A DNA stretch of 64,000 bases from FEN-1219 sp963817615 (lineage in GTDB: Bacteria > Pseudomonadota > Gammaproteobacteria > Steroidobacterales > Rariloculaceae): NCBI GenBank assembly GCA_963817615.1, contig CAWFPH010000003.1, forward strand, positions 992,001-1,056,000, given 5' to 3'. A program made the position numbers and the translations under genes. Shown in pieces: positions 35,566 to 44,632 of this stretch (position 1 is the first letter of the stretch; every line of letters begins with the position of its first letter). Below the pieces are notes generated by a model. It did not search any database and was not told the DNA's origin. It saw only the letters and a list, made by a program, of their open reading frames with translations.

Positions 35566-36267
35566 GTGTTGGCCGAAGTCTTGTATCTCCTCACATCCGC
35601 GGCCGTCACGCTGGTTCTGCCACGACTCCGGCCCGAGTCAGAGGGGCTTCAGGTTGACGCTGGCGCCACCACTCGATATCCGCAAGACTTCTGCCGATTC
35701 TTGCTTTGCGGCATCCCTATGTTCGCTGCGGTATTGACCGCAGTTTTCGCGACGTGGTCCTCTGCTGGCCGGGCAAGCCACGGACCGGGCTTTGCCGATT
35801 GGTGCTTTGCGTATCTCATCACGTTTCTTCTTGCAACGGCGTTCCTGTACTTCGATCACTACAGAATCCGTCTCGACGACAAAGCTCTGACTGTTCGCTC
35901 GATCTTCGGCAGCAACGTCGTTCCGTTGCGGCGAATCTCACAAGTTGCCACTTTCCGCAGTGACAGGAGCGGGACGGATATGTGGCTATGGGATGCGCAC
36001 AATCACCTGCTGGCGCGCATCGATGGCTCGGTCGAGAATTTTCAGTCGCTCTTGCTCGCGATCGAAGACCGTACCCGGCGGCAATCCGTTACATTCTTCG
36101 AGGGCAACCCGCTCGACGGTTGGAAAGAGCGTCGCGGCCACGGAGAACAAGGGCGTTGGGTTGTCAGTAAAGGGCCGGAGCCGATTCGCCAGCGGAACCA
36201 CCGAATCGACATCTTGCTTGCAGTTGGGTTCGTACTCATCGCTGCGATGTCGTGGCTGGTCGCATGA
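35566..36267 (+). CDS. membrane protein in a second putative cassette
   Basis: A 233-residue protein beginning with GTG 12 bp after the cassette crossover point. Hydrophobic segments lie at ~45-65, ~82-100 and ~213-232; between them is a soluble region containing HYRIRLDDKALTVRSIFGSNVVPLRRISQVATF, which looks like a bacterial PH-type or DUF-type beta domain. I recognise no named family. It has the same lower GC and codon use as the preceding cassette gene, unlike the flanking operons. No clear attC follows it, so it may be the last, immobilised cassette of the pair. Confidence 0.58.
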   Translation: MLAEVLYLLTSAAVTLVLPRLRPESEGLQVDAGATTRYPQDFCRFLLCGIPMFAAVLTAVFATWSSAGRASHGPGFADWCFAYLITFLLATAFLYFDHYRIRLDDKALTVRSIFGSNVVPLRRISQVATFRSDRSGTDMWLWDAHNHLLARIDGSVENFQSLLLAIEDRTRRQSVTFFEGNPLDGWKERRGHGEQGRWVVSKGPEPIRQRNHRIDILLAVGFVLIAAMSWLVA

Positions 36268-36624
36268 TTGGCGCAGTGTCGGTGCAAGCGGCTTGCGACG
36301 ACAACGTGGGTATGGCTCGTGAGCTGATCCGTGCTCGAGCGCTCAGCTGATCCGTGCTCGAGCGCTCGCGTCCTTCAACGTCTGCCGGGCAGTCTGCCAG
36401 GCTGCACACGGAGCCACCGCCACCCGGTACGTGATCGAGTGGCCAAGCAGATCGGTTCTTCCCGGTTGACTCACAGTGGAACGACACGGCGCGCGACGCG
36501 GCGCAGCCGGCCCGACCGTTCGAGGAATGTTTCTTGCATTCGAAGTCGGCGATGGTACGGGCAGAGCCGGCGCAGCATTGACAATCGGTCATTGCCGCGC
36601 ACTGCGTTCGCAAGGGGGGCCTGC
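36268..36624. other. gene-free stretch after the cassettes
   Basis: No credible gene. It contains a 23-bp tandem duplication (36322-36367) and, at about 36280-36310, a short run (GCAAGCGGCTTGCGACGACAACG) that may be a decayed attC half. Composition is mixed. Confidence 0.4.
36322..36367. repeat. 23-bp direct tandem repeat, two copies
   Basis: The unit AGCTGATCCGTGCTCGAGCG + CTC occurs twice head to tail (36322-36344 and 36345-36367) with no mismatch. A replication-slippage duplication near the end of the cassette region is the simplest cause. Confidence 0.85.
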
Positions 36625-37377
36625 GATGCACAAACCGACCGTGCAATTCTTGGGAAGGTTCGTCAAAGCGCGCGCGCCGAGGTCCGGACCGGCAGCGTCC
36701 CGTTGGGGCGGCCGGCCCCAGTGGAGAACAAGTGCAACGGTCGGTTTACTCGCGAGCGGCCTGCTGGCCGTCCCGTTGTTCTCGCTGCGAGCCGGCCCCT
36801 CCCTATGGAGCGCAAGGTCCTCGACGTAGAGTACTGGGGGACTCTCGACCGCTCTCTGAGCGATGTGCCGATACCACAGGACCTGCACGGTGTGTTGCGA
36901 ATCGATCTGTCGCTAGCACCTCCGGACAGCGACCCCTTGCCGGCGTTAGGTGTCTACAACTGGAACCATCCTGGGCCGGGGTTCGTTTGTCCCAAAAGAG
37001 ACACCAGCGGTTTCGTCACCGATCTTTCGCTCCCGATCGATGGGGCCTCGGCGGATAACGTCTTTGTCAGGGACGCCGGTGCCCTCACGTCCGTCCTCGA
37101 CGACTTCTCGTTGACCGATCATGAAGACCGCACCAACGACGATGGCAGCGTCGATTTCCATTATTTGAGTCTCTTCGTGGAGATCCCGATGCTCGATTTC
37201 ATCCACGGCGATTCACTCGCGCAATCATTCGACGTGACGGTGCCTCCACCCCCCTCCGATCGCTCACCGGCCGCAACGGGTCTCGGTTTCGTGAGCGACG
37301 TCATCAGAGGAATCACTAAGCTCTATAGCTTCTCGGTCGATCGTCTTCGCGTCACGCCACGGGTTTGTAAGATTTGA
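36625..37377 (+). pseudogene. probable frameshifted secreted protein
   Basis: Two frames appear to form one gene. Frame 1 from ATG 36625 encodes a basic stretch and a signal-like hydrophobic segment (TSATVGLLASGLLAVPLF) and stops at 36829. Frame 2, open from well upstream, becomes protein-like at about 36805 (MERKVLDVEYWGTLDRSLSD) and runs to 37377 as an acidic, cysteine-poor, beta-rich sequence (GVYNWNHPGPGFVCPKRD, FSLTDHEDRTNDDGSVDFHY). A single-base indel near 36800-36830 would join signal peptide and mature domain. Alternatively 36805-37377 is an intact 190-residue cytoplasmic protein. No family recognised. Confidence 0.45.
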
Positions 37378-37539
37378 GCATGGAATCGGCGCGTGGTCGT
37401 TAAGGGGGGGCTGCCTCCGTGCCCACGACAGCTGCGAGGCAGTCAGTGACTCGGCTCCCGCTGCAACTGCACGCACTCGCAGCGGCCGCGGGGCAGCACC
37501 ACTTGCCAATACATCCGCTACGGATATACAGTCGGCGTC

Positions 37540-37902
37540 ATGCGTCGCGACAAACCTCAGGCGCCACTCACGCCCGCCGTGCTGCACATCCTTCTCGCGT
37601 TGTCGACCGGCGCCCGCCATGGATACGGAATCATGAAGCAGGTCGAGGCGGACGCGGGCGACAAGGTCAGGATGGGACCGGGCACACTCTATGGCTCCCT
37701 CCGCCGGATGATCGACGCGGGACTCATAAGCGAGAGCGACAAGAGAACTGACCCCGAATTAGACGACGAGCGCCGGATCTATTACGAAATCACCGGTCTC
37801 GGACAACACGCGTTGGCGGCCGAACTGCAACGCTATCGCCGGGTCGTTGCAGTTGCAGGGCGTAGGCGCCTTTCGTCAAAGACGCTGGCTTATGGCTCGT
37901 GA
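37540..37902 (+). CDS. PadR-family transcriptional regulator
   Basis: A 120-residue regulator with the PadR winged helix: LTPAVLHILLALSTGARHGYGIMKQVEADAGDKVRMGPGTLYGSLRRMIDAGLI, then the DERRIYYEITGLGQHAL wing. It overlaps the next gene by 11 bp. In this arrangement PadR usually controls the neighbouring membrane protein. Confidence 0.9.
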   Translation: MRRDKPQAPLTPAVLHILLALSTGARHGYGIMKQVEADAGDKVRMGPGTLYGSLRRMIDAGLISESDKRTDPELDDERRIYYEITGLGQHALAAELQRYRRVVAVAGRRRLSSKTLAYGS

Positions 37903-38653
37903 ACAGCAACTGCTGCGCTATAAGCACCGGTACGCGAGACTCCTTCGTCTCTATCCCAAGGCGTTCCGCGAACGCTTCCGAGAATCGATGGAGCAGACTT
38001 TTTGCGACGTCTGCCGCGAACACGCCTCGACCGGGCGAAAGCTCTTCTCCCTTGCACTCTGGTTATGTGCTGAAACCGTCGGCGGAATCATGAACGAACA
38101 CATGCGGCTCTTGATCGTGCCATGGAAAAGCATCGTCCGGGCGGCATTGGTAGCCGGCCTCGTCCTCCTGATTCCTCTGTGGGGCGTCTTCTACGTCGAC
38201 GGGTGGAACTGGGACTGGCACGCGTTTGTGGCCGCCGGCGTCTTCGTGTTCAGTGCCGCCATGATGTATGAGCTCGCGGTCAAAGGCATGCGCAACAAGG
38301 CATACCGATTCGCCATGGGGCTTGCCGTGGCGACCGCTTTCGTTCTGATCTGGGCGAACTTCGTCCTCGCCGTCGACGTGAGCCTCGCCAATTTCATGTA
38401 CTTCGGCGTGCCCGTCGTTGGCCTCGTTGGGTCCGTTTTCGCACGGTTGCGCGCACGCGGAATGGCGCTCGCATTGATCGGGATGGCGATTGCTCAAATG
38501 CTCGTGCCGTTCATCGCGCTTGTCTTCTTGAAGACCCGTGTTGCTCCAGGGGCCTTCATTGGCGGGAACGGCGTGGTTATCGTGCTGTTCTCGATATCAG
38601 CGTTGTTGTTTAGGCGTGCGGCGCAGACGCATGACATGCCGTCGACCCACTGA
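37892..38653 (+). CDS. membrane protein with permease-prefix-like N-terminus
   Basis: A 253-residue protein. The N-terminus RYARLLRLYPKAFRERFRESMEQTFCDVCRE is the short prefix often fused to ABC permeases next to PadR regulators. It is followed by about seven hydrophobic segments (from ~residue 87 to the end), with no permease core or ATPase motif. No ABC transporter gene is present nearby, so the prefix is attached to another membrane domain. Function unknown. The start at 37892 overlaps the PadR gene. Confidence 0.75.
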   Translation: MAREQQLLRYKHRYARLLRLYPKAFRERFRESMEQTFCDVCREHASTGRKLFSLALWLCAETVGGIMNEHMRLLIVPWKSIVRAALVAGLVLLIPLWGVFYVDGWNWDWHAFVAAGVFVFSAAMMYELAVKGMRNKAYRFAMGLAVATAFVLIWANFVLAVDVSLANFMYFGVPVVGLVGSVFARLRARGMALALIGMAIAQMLVPFIALVFLKTRVAPGAFIGGNGVVIVLFSISALLFRRAAQTHDMPSTH

Positions 38654-38744
38654 TCCCTGATCGCTCAGTGCGCTGCCGAGAGGCACCTCCGGATCTCGAC
38701 AGTCGTCGTAGGAACAGAACCCGAAGGGCCGGCGGGAGGAATGA

Positions 38745-39068
38745 ATGAATAAGAAGACGATGTGGGCCGTTCTCATTGCCGTGGCGCTCGGCTTTTACGC
38801 CTCTCATCGATACGCGGAGCATCAGGCTTACAAGACTGGGGCGTACATTGGAAAGGCCGCTTTCGCAGCCGCCGACTTGCCAAATCGCTTTTGCCTCAGG
38901 TCTCTCCAACGTCGTTGTGAGGTTAACGACCTGGACAAAGATTCGGTCATGGAGAATGCACTGGCTACGGCCAATATCATACCTTCGCTCCGTGATGTGA
39001 CGGTCATACACACGGGCTTTCGAGACGGTTGGCGGGAAGCGCGAACGGCAGCCTTCGCCAATAGATAG
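38745..39068 (+). CDS. small exported or membrane-anchored hypothetical protein
   Basis: 107 residues with one N-terminal hydrophobic segment (MWAVLIAVALGFYASHRYAEHQAY). The rest is soluble, with two cysteines close together (FCLRSLQRRCE). GGGAGGA lies just upstream of two overlapping ATGs (38741 out of frame, 38745 in frame). I recognise no family. Confidence 0.55.
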   Translation: MNKKTMWAVLIAVALGFYASHRYAEHQAYKTGAYIGKAAFAAADLPNRFCLRSLQRRCEVNDLDKDSVMENALATANIIPSLRDVTVIHTGFRDGWREARTAAFANR

Positions 39069-39305
39069 GAATCGCAGCTCGTATCTTCACGACCGAGGCG
39101 CGGTCCGTTCGACGCCGCATTTCAGCGCCTGCGACTTGCTCTCGCGGCCCCCCCCGCGGAGTGGCCAGTGAGCTGACATGACATCGTCGCCAGACACAAT
39201 GCGATGCGCCTCAGCCGCGCATGAAACGCAACTGCAACCTCCGCGACCCGCCGCGAGCTTCGATACCTGGGTAGCATCCTGGGCTTGCCCAGACTCGCGC
39301 CGCCG

Positions 39306-40301
39306 CTACTGAGACCCCGCGACTTTCGCCACGATGGCTAGAACCGCCGTTGGCCTCGTCACCATATCGGAGTGACCCATACCTCGGATCACCGACACCG
39401 GAACATCCGAACGCTGCGATTGGAACTCGCTCTTCAGCTTCGCGGCATCCAGAAGTTCGTCGGAGTCACCCACCAGGACCTGCATAGGCCTCAAAGCGCG
39501 ATGAATTTCGGCAAGGTAGTCGTCGTCACCGGCAAAGTTCTTGTACAGGCGCCACGAATAGGCATTGGTTGCCGCTTCAATGTTGGCGGGTACCGGAAAG
39601 GCAAGCACCGCCAAGCCGTCCCACGCGTGAAGTCCCCACCTGTTCGCTATTGTGAGGCCGATAATCCGACCGACAGAAGCCGAGGCCCACGATTGCGATG
39701 CGGATGCTCCATGCGTCGATTCTCTGACCGAAGGAGCGTTATAGCGAAGATAGGGTGAGACCAGCACATAGCGATCTGGCAGACGACCCGCCGGTGATTC
39801 GGCAGCAAACCGCAACGCGAAAGCGGCACCCGACGAGAACCCGACGATAGTCCATGCCGCGGCTGGATATACCTTCCTCTGCTCAACGATGAGGTCCGCC
39901 AAATCATCGTCGAGCTGTCCCACGTAAGCGATGTCGCCGTGGGGACGATTGGCTCCATGGCCACGGAGATCTGGTGCAAGCGCAGTAATCCCTGCGCTCT
40001 GCAGCGCCAGCGCCAACGGATGCATGTCGATGCTGCTGCCGGCAGAGCCGTGCAGAAGGACCGCCACCTGCATTTGCGAGGCGCGATATTCCCGGTAGGA
40101 CAAACGGGTGCCGTCTCGCGCCTCGTAACGTTGCAGCTCGGGCAGCGCAGCCGTATCGATTTTCGCGAAGGGATTCGAGATAGCCGGCGCTGCCGCAGGC
40201 GGCTTTGCAGTGCCAAAGGCGATGAGCCCTGCAACGACCGCGGCATATACCGCAAATGCGATGCACGCTCCTCGAAGGATGCGCTTCCAGATTGCCTTCA
40301 T
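39306..40301 (-). CDS. membrane-anchored alpha/beta hydrolase
   Basis: A 331-residue hydrolase. An N-terminal membrane segment (GACIAFAVYAAVVAGLIAFG) is followed by the core: QVAVLLHGSAGSSIDMHPLALAL (oxyanion loop), ALAPDLRGHG, the nucleophile elbow IVGFSSGAAFALRFA, a late acidic LVGDSDELLDA and the catalytic histidine in GMGHSDMV. It faces away from a TetR gene across a 21-bp perfect palindrome that abuts its start codon. Substrate unknown; lysophospholipid or small esters are plausible. Confidence 0.85.
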   Translation of the reverse strand: MKAIWKRILRGACIAFAVYAAVVAGLIAFGTAKPPAAAPAISNPFAKIDTAALPELQRYEARDGTRLSYREYRASQMQVAVLLHGSAGSSIDMHPLALALQSAGITALAPDLRGHGANRPHGDIAYVGQLDDDLADLIVEQRKVYPAAAWTIVGFSSGAAFALRFAAESPAGRLPDRYVLVSPYLRYNAPSVRESTHGASASQSWASASVGRIIGLTIANRWGLHAWDGLAVLAFPVPANIEAATNAYSWRLYKNFAGDDDYLAEIHRALRPMQVLVGDSDELLDAAKLKSEFQSQRSDVPVSVIRGMGHSDMVTRPTAVLAIVAKVAGSQ

Positions 40302-40322
40302 GAGGTGTACAGTGTACACCTC
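40302..40322. promoter_or_regulatory. 21-bp perfect palindrome between the hydrolase and TetR genes
   Basis: Arms GAGGTGTACA (40302-40311) and TGTACACCTC (40313-40322) flank one central G. It touches the hydrolase start codon (40301) and lies 10-28 bp ahead of the TetR starts, so one site could control both directions. Binding by the adjacent TetR protein is inference from the usual arrangement. Confidence 0.7.
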
Positions 40323-40350
40323 CAGTTGCCCGATGCAATTTTCCGAGCGA

Positions 40351-40962
40351 ATGCCTAAACGCAAGCGGCATGCAACCCGAGACAAGCTGCTCGCGGCGGC
40401 TCTGGAGCTGATGGAGCGCGCCGAAGGCGCCGATAGCGTGACAATGCGCAGAGTCGCCGCTACCGCCGGCGTGACCACAATGGCGACTTACAAGCACTTT
40501 CCCAGTCGCGACGCGCTCTTGCGTGCCGCGACCGCCGCCGAATATCCGCGTATCGCCGGCTACTTCGCCAGGGCAAATGCAAAGGCGGAGGTTCCGGGGA
40601 TGGAAGGAATGCTCGGGTACCTGAACTACGCTCTCGATCACCCGCAGGTCTTCAGGTATATGTTTTCCACCCGGCGCGATGATGCCTACGTATTCCCGAA
40701 CGATCTTGAAGAGGGCAAGTCGCCGACCTTCAACATCCTGCTCGCGGTCGTTGCCGACCTGATGGAACGCAAGGTCCTTAGATCAGACGATGTAGCGGAG
40801 ACTGCTCTCAGCATTTGGGCCCACGCGCACGGTTTGATAAGCCTGTATCTATCTGGGCGCATCAAGACCACGCGTGTCGCATTCCAAAACCTCTACCTGC
40901 GATCGCTGGATCGCCTGACGCACGGACTGGCTCCTGCTGCCCCCGCTCGAAGTAGCGAGTGA
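40351..40962 (+). CDS. TetR-family transcriptional regulator
   Basis: About 203 residues. The helix-turn-helix reads RDKLLAAALELMERAEGADSVTMRRVAATAGVTTMATYKHFPSRDALL, with the typical Y-K-H-F recognition end. The C-terminal domain (LGYLNYALDHPQVFRYMFS...LYLSGRIK) resembles the TetR_C group with a WHG motif-like region. It is divergent from the hydrolase. Starts at 40351 or 40333 are both compatible with the palindrome upstream. Confidence 0.87.
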   Translation: MPKRKRHATRDKLLAAALELMERAEGADSVTMRRVAATAGVTTMATYKHFPSRDALLRAATAAEYPRIAGYFARANAKAEVPGMEGMLGYLNYALDHPQVFRYMFSTRRDDAYVFPNDLEEGKSPTFNILLAVVADLMERKVLRSDDVAETALSIWAHAHGLISLYLSGRIKTTRVAFQNLYLRSLDRLTHGLAPAAPARSSE

Positions 40963-41054
40963 ATAGCTTTTCGGCGTGCTGCATTCTGCAGTGTCCGCTA
41001 TTGATCGCAGGACGCCGTCGTGACTCTATTGAGCAGACCGCGGCTCCGCTCCGC

Positions 41055-43721
41055 TCAATGCGTCGGTTGCGCGCGCAGCTCCGATCGCGGCGCCAAACGT
41101 TGTCCACTCTCGCCGCGTCCGGGCGCCGCTCGATGAAGCCGCAATCGACGCAACGCAGCCATCTTGACGAAATCATTCACGACGAACCATGCCAACGCGT
41201 AAGCCCACATCCAGAAGGCGTATTTCCACCCGATCGGCGTGATGAACACCCCGTACACCGCGATCAGCGTCCCGAGAATCCGTGTCGAGAACGTAGCGGC
41301 GAATAGCAGCAACGAGGGATACGGCTTCTTCCAAAACCAATCGTCGAGGCGAGTGTTGTAGATCGTGCCGTGTCCTGCCACTACGAGCTTGGCAAAGAAC
41401 AGCGACTGGATCAATTCCACGGAGAAATGGAGCTGCAGCAAGATGTAGAAGAGCAGAAACGACGACACCACTCCGTTCAGCCCCAAAACGCTTGAGATCG
41501 TAATGGTCTCCGTCATGTTCCAACGGACCGGCTTCGGGTCCACTCGCGTGTTGTCGTAAGCGATGGCGAGGATCGGAATATCGTTCAACAAAGCGAGCAT
41601 GATGATCATGAGCGGAGTGATCGGGTAGAAATCGAACACCACGATCGCGAGCGTCATGAAGAGGACGACACGCAGCGTTTCGGCGATGCGAAACAGCGTA
41701 TAGCTCTTCATTCTCTCGAATGTGATGCGCGCCTGCTTCACCGCCTCGTCGATCACGCCGAGGCCGGGTGCCGTGAGAATGATGTCGGCCGCCGCGCGCG
41801 CTGCGTCGGTGGCATTCGACACCGCAATGCCACAGTCGGCCTTTTTCAGGGCCGGTGCGTCGTTGACGCCGTCACCAGTCATTGCGACGATGTGACCCGC
41901 TTTCTGCAGGGTGTCTACGATGCGGTATTTGTCCGCCGGAACGACCTCCGCAAAAATGTCCGCGGACTCGACCATCTCGATGATCGATGACTCGTGCGTC
42001 CGAATGAACTCGCGATCGAGCTTGCGGGTGTCGTACATGGCCGCGACCGACTGCATGACCTCGGCGGCGAACCGCTCCGCGTCGACGTCATTCGCGTCCG
42101 GTTTCAGGCGCTTGTAGATCGCCGTGGACAACACCGATGCCAAGGCCAGTAGCTCATTGTCGCCGCTGCCCTTCAGCTCCTCGGCCGTTAGCGCTTTGCC
42201 GTCGAGGCCGAGAAGTCTTCCTATTTCTCTTGCGATCGCTCGATTGTCGCCGGTCACCATCTTCACGCCCACGCCGTACGCCCGCATTTCCGCGATGACC
42301 TCTTTGGAGTCGTCGCGCGGCGGGTCGTACAGCGGAATGAGGCCGATAAGATCGAGTCCCGCCCCCTCACGCCTGCGGCCGACCGCAAGCGTGCGGTACC
42401 CCTCCGCCGCGAGCTTGTCGACGGTCAGTCCGATTTCCTTTCTCGCCGATTCGTCCAATTGAGTCATGCCGAGCAGGACCTGCGGGGCGCCTTTGACGGC
42501 CACGAAGCGCTCTCCGTCTTTTTCGACCACGGCCTCCGTACGTTTTTTGACGGGATCGAACGGCTGGAAGTCCACCCGCTTGTAGCTCTTCCATCGTGCG
42601 GCGGGGAGACGCGAATCGATGTACTCGAATAGCGGCCGCTCGATAGGGTCGTTGTTCTCTCGCCGCGACGCGAGCGCAGCGGTGTCGAAAAGTTCCTGCT
42701 CGCTATGGCCGGGCAAGGCGATCGGTTGGGCCACGCGCATCTCGTTGCGCGTGAGGGTTCCAGTCTTGTCGGAGCAAAAGACATCCACCCCCGCAAGCTC
42801 TTCGATAGCCGTGAGCTTGCTCACGATGGCGCGACGCTTCGCGAGATTGATTGCGCCGACGACCATAGTCACGGACAGCACGGCCGGCAACGCAACCGGG
42901 ATCGACGCCACGGCCAACACCAACGCAAAGCGGACGATCTCGAGGAGCGACTCGTGACGGAACAGCGCCACCATGACGATCAAGACAACCAGTGCCGTCG
43001 TGATCAGAATGAGAAAATCCCCGATGCGAATGACCATCCTCTGAAAATGACTGCGCTCGTTGAGTGAGGCTTTGGCGACGAGCGCCACGACGTCGTGGAA
43101 ATCCGTATCGGCGGCCGTGTTCACGACGACGCCCAGCATCTCTCCCTGCTTCACGACGGTGCTGGCATAGCAGACGTCGCCGCCTTTCTTGCCGACGGGC
43201 AAGGACTCCCCTGTGAAGGCGGATTGGTCGACGAGAAGATATCCGGCCTCGAGCAACTGCAGGTCGGCCGGTACGATATCGCCGATCTTCAACTTGACGA
43301 CGTCGCCCGGCACGAGCTCTCTGGCCGCGAGCGTGCTGAACGCGCCGTCGCGCAGGACGATGACCTCAGCGGACATCTGTCGCTTCAGCGCCCGCAACGC
43401 TTTCAGCGCCTTTCCTTCCTGGAAGAAATCGAGGCCCGCGTTAACGAGGAGCAAGACGCCAATGATCGAGAAATCCTCCCACTTCTGAACGGCGGCCGAG
43501 AGCACGGCCGCGGTCTCGATCATCCACGGTATCGGCCCCCAAAAACGCCGGAAAATCCGGTGCCAAAGCGCTTCATCCCGCTCGGGAATCTCGTTGTAAC
43601 CGAAGCGCGTTCGGCGCCGAGCGGCCTCGGCACTCGTCAAGCCCTGTGCGGCGTCGGTATCGAGCTCCCGGAGCGTGCTCTCGGGGGCTTGCCTCGCGTA
43701 AGCATCCGTGCGTCTTGTCAT
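41055..43721 (-). CDS. plasma-membrane-type P-type H+-ATPase
   Basis: An 888-residue P3A-type ATPase that exports protons at the cost of ATP. Visible motifs are the actuator loop DQSAFTGESLPV, the phosphorylation site CSDKTGTLTRNE (~residue 318), the nucleotide-site KGAPQVLL and the hinge TGDGVNDAPALKKADCGIAV. The N-terminal GLTSAEAARRRTRFGYNEIPE and the IPWMIETAAVLSA helix match bacterial/archaeal homologues of fungal and plant proton pumps. About ten membrane helices; length normal. It is the last gene of the glycogen-breakdown unit, 28 bp after the deleted phosphoketolase. Confidence 0.93.
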   Translation of the reverse strand: MTRRTDAYARQAPESTLRELDTDAAQGLTSAEAARRRTRFGYNEIPERDEALWHRIFRRFWGPIPWMIETAAVLSAAVQKWEDFSIIGVLLLVNAGLDFFQEGKALKALRALKRQMSAEVIVLRDGAFSTLAARELVPGDVVKLKIGDIVPADLQLLEAGYLLVDQSAFTGESLPVGKKGGDVCYASTVVKQGEMLGVVVNTAADTDFHDVVALVAKASLNERSHFQRMVIRIGDFLILITTALVVLIVMVALFRHESLLEIVRFALVLAVASIPVALPAVLSVTMVVGAINLAKRRAIVSKLTAIEELAGVDVFCSDKTGTLTRNEMRVAQPIALPGHSEQELFDTAALASRRENNDPIERPLFEYIDSRLPAARWKSYKRVDFQPFDPVKKRTEAVVEKDGERFVAVKGAPQVLLGMTQLDESARKEIGLTVDKLAAEGYRTLAVGRRREGAGLDLIGLIPLYDPPRDDSKEVIAEMRAYGVGVKMVTGDNRAIAREIGRLLGLDGKALTAEELKGSGDNELLALASVLSTAIYKRLKPDANDVDAERFAAEVMQSVAAMYDTRKLDREFIRTHESSIIEMVESADIFAEVVPADKYRIVDTLQKAGHIVAMTGDGVNDAPALKKADCGIAVSNATDAARAAADIILTAPGLGVIDEAVKQARITFERMKSYTLFRIAETLRVVLFMTLAIVVFDFYPITPLMIIMLALLNDIPILAIAYDNTRVDPKPVRWNMTETITISSVLGLNGVVSSFLLFYILLQLHFSVELIQSLFFAKLVVAGHGTIYNTRLDDWFWKKPYPSLLLFAATFSTRILGTLIAVYGVFITPIGWKYAFWMWAYALAWFVVNDFVKMAALRRLRLHRAAPGRGESGQRLAPRSELRAQPTH

Positions 43722-43749
43722 AGTCCGTTCCTCGAGGTCGCGCGTCGAT

Positions 43750-44541
43750 CTAATCGTGCACCGCTGCGTTTCGCCCCTGAACGAGCGGCTCCGCGTCCGA
43801 TTTCCAATTCCGCACCTCCGGCAGATCGACGCCGTGCCGATCGACGTAAGCGCGATGCTCGAGCAGCTTGTCCCGCAGGAACTGCTTCGCGTAAGCGGCG
43901 CGTGAACCCAGCTGCAGCACCCGGTCGATGACGTCGCCCACGAGATGGAACCTGTCGATGTCGTTCAGCACGGCTATATCGAACGGCGTGGTGGTCGTGC
44001 CGTTCTCCTTGTAGCCGCGTACGTGCAACCGGGTCTGATTCGTTCGCCTGTAGGTCAGACGATGGATCAGCCACGGGTAACCGTGATAGGCGAAGATGAT
44101 GGGTCTGTCTTTCGTGAAGAGGACGTCGAAGTCTCCGTCGGAAAGGCCGTGAGGATGCTCGAGGCGCCGCAACCCCTGCTCATCTCGGCCGACGTTCGGA
44201 TAGAGCTCGCTGTAAGTGCCCTCGAGATACGTGTTCTCAACGACTCCGGACCCACCGTGGCCGGGACCGGTCACGAACATGACATTCAAGTCGCGCTCTT
44301 TGATGAGTCTGTTCAGATGCACGTAGACGAAATTCAACCCGGGTGTGGTACCCCAGTGACCGAGCAACCGCTGCTTCAGATGCTCGAGCTTCAGCGGCTC
44401 CCCGAGCAGCGGATTGTCGATGAGGTCGATCTGCCCCACGGATAGATAGTTGGCGGCTCTCCAATACGCATCCATCTTCGCGAGCAGCGCGGGCGACAAA
44501 GTCTCCGCCCTTCTTTCGATCTCGCGTGCTTCGATAGCCAT
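43750..44541 (-). pseudogene. phosphoketolase with in-frame internal deletion
   Basis: A 263-codon open frame whose residues 1-127 match the N-terminus of phosphoketolase (KMDAYWRAANYLSVGQI, LLGHWGTTPGLNFVYVHLNRLI, GPGHGGSGVVENTYLEGTYSELYP) and whose remainder matches the C-terminus (EHPHGLSDGDFDVLFTKD, PIIFAYHGYPWLIHRLTYRR, VRGYKENGTTTTPFD). Family enzymes have about 790-800 residues, so roughly 530 residues are missing, including most of the thiamine-diphosphate and catalytic regions. The junction lies near 44160 and keeps the frame. The product cannot be an active phosphoketolase. The frame is otherwise undamaged, so the deletion may be recent or the short protein may be kept for another reason. 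Confidence 0.85.
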
Positions 44542-44632
44542 GTTTCTGCTCCTTCGTCGATTGCCCGACGTGCCGCAACCGGGTCATCCGAGAACCGTGA
44601 CGACACCTCGACGACGACCGCGCCTGCCACGG

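Noticed and set aside
36280..36310. Closing attC of the second cassette
   Set aside because: AAGCGGCTTGCGACGACAACG resembles an attC arm, but the expected GCCTAAC box complementary to the cassette's own TTAGGC start is absent.
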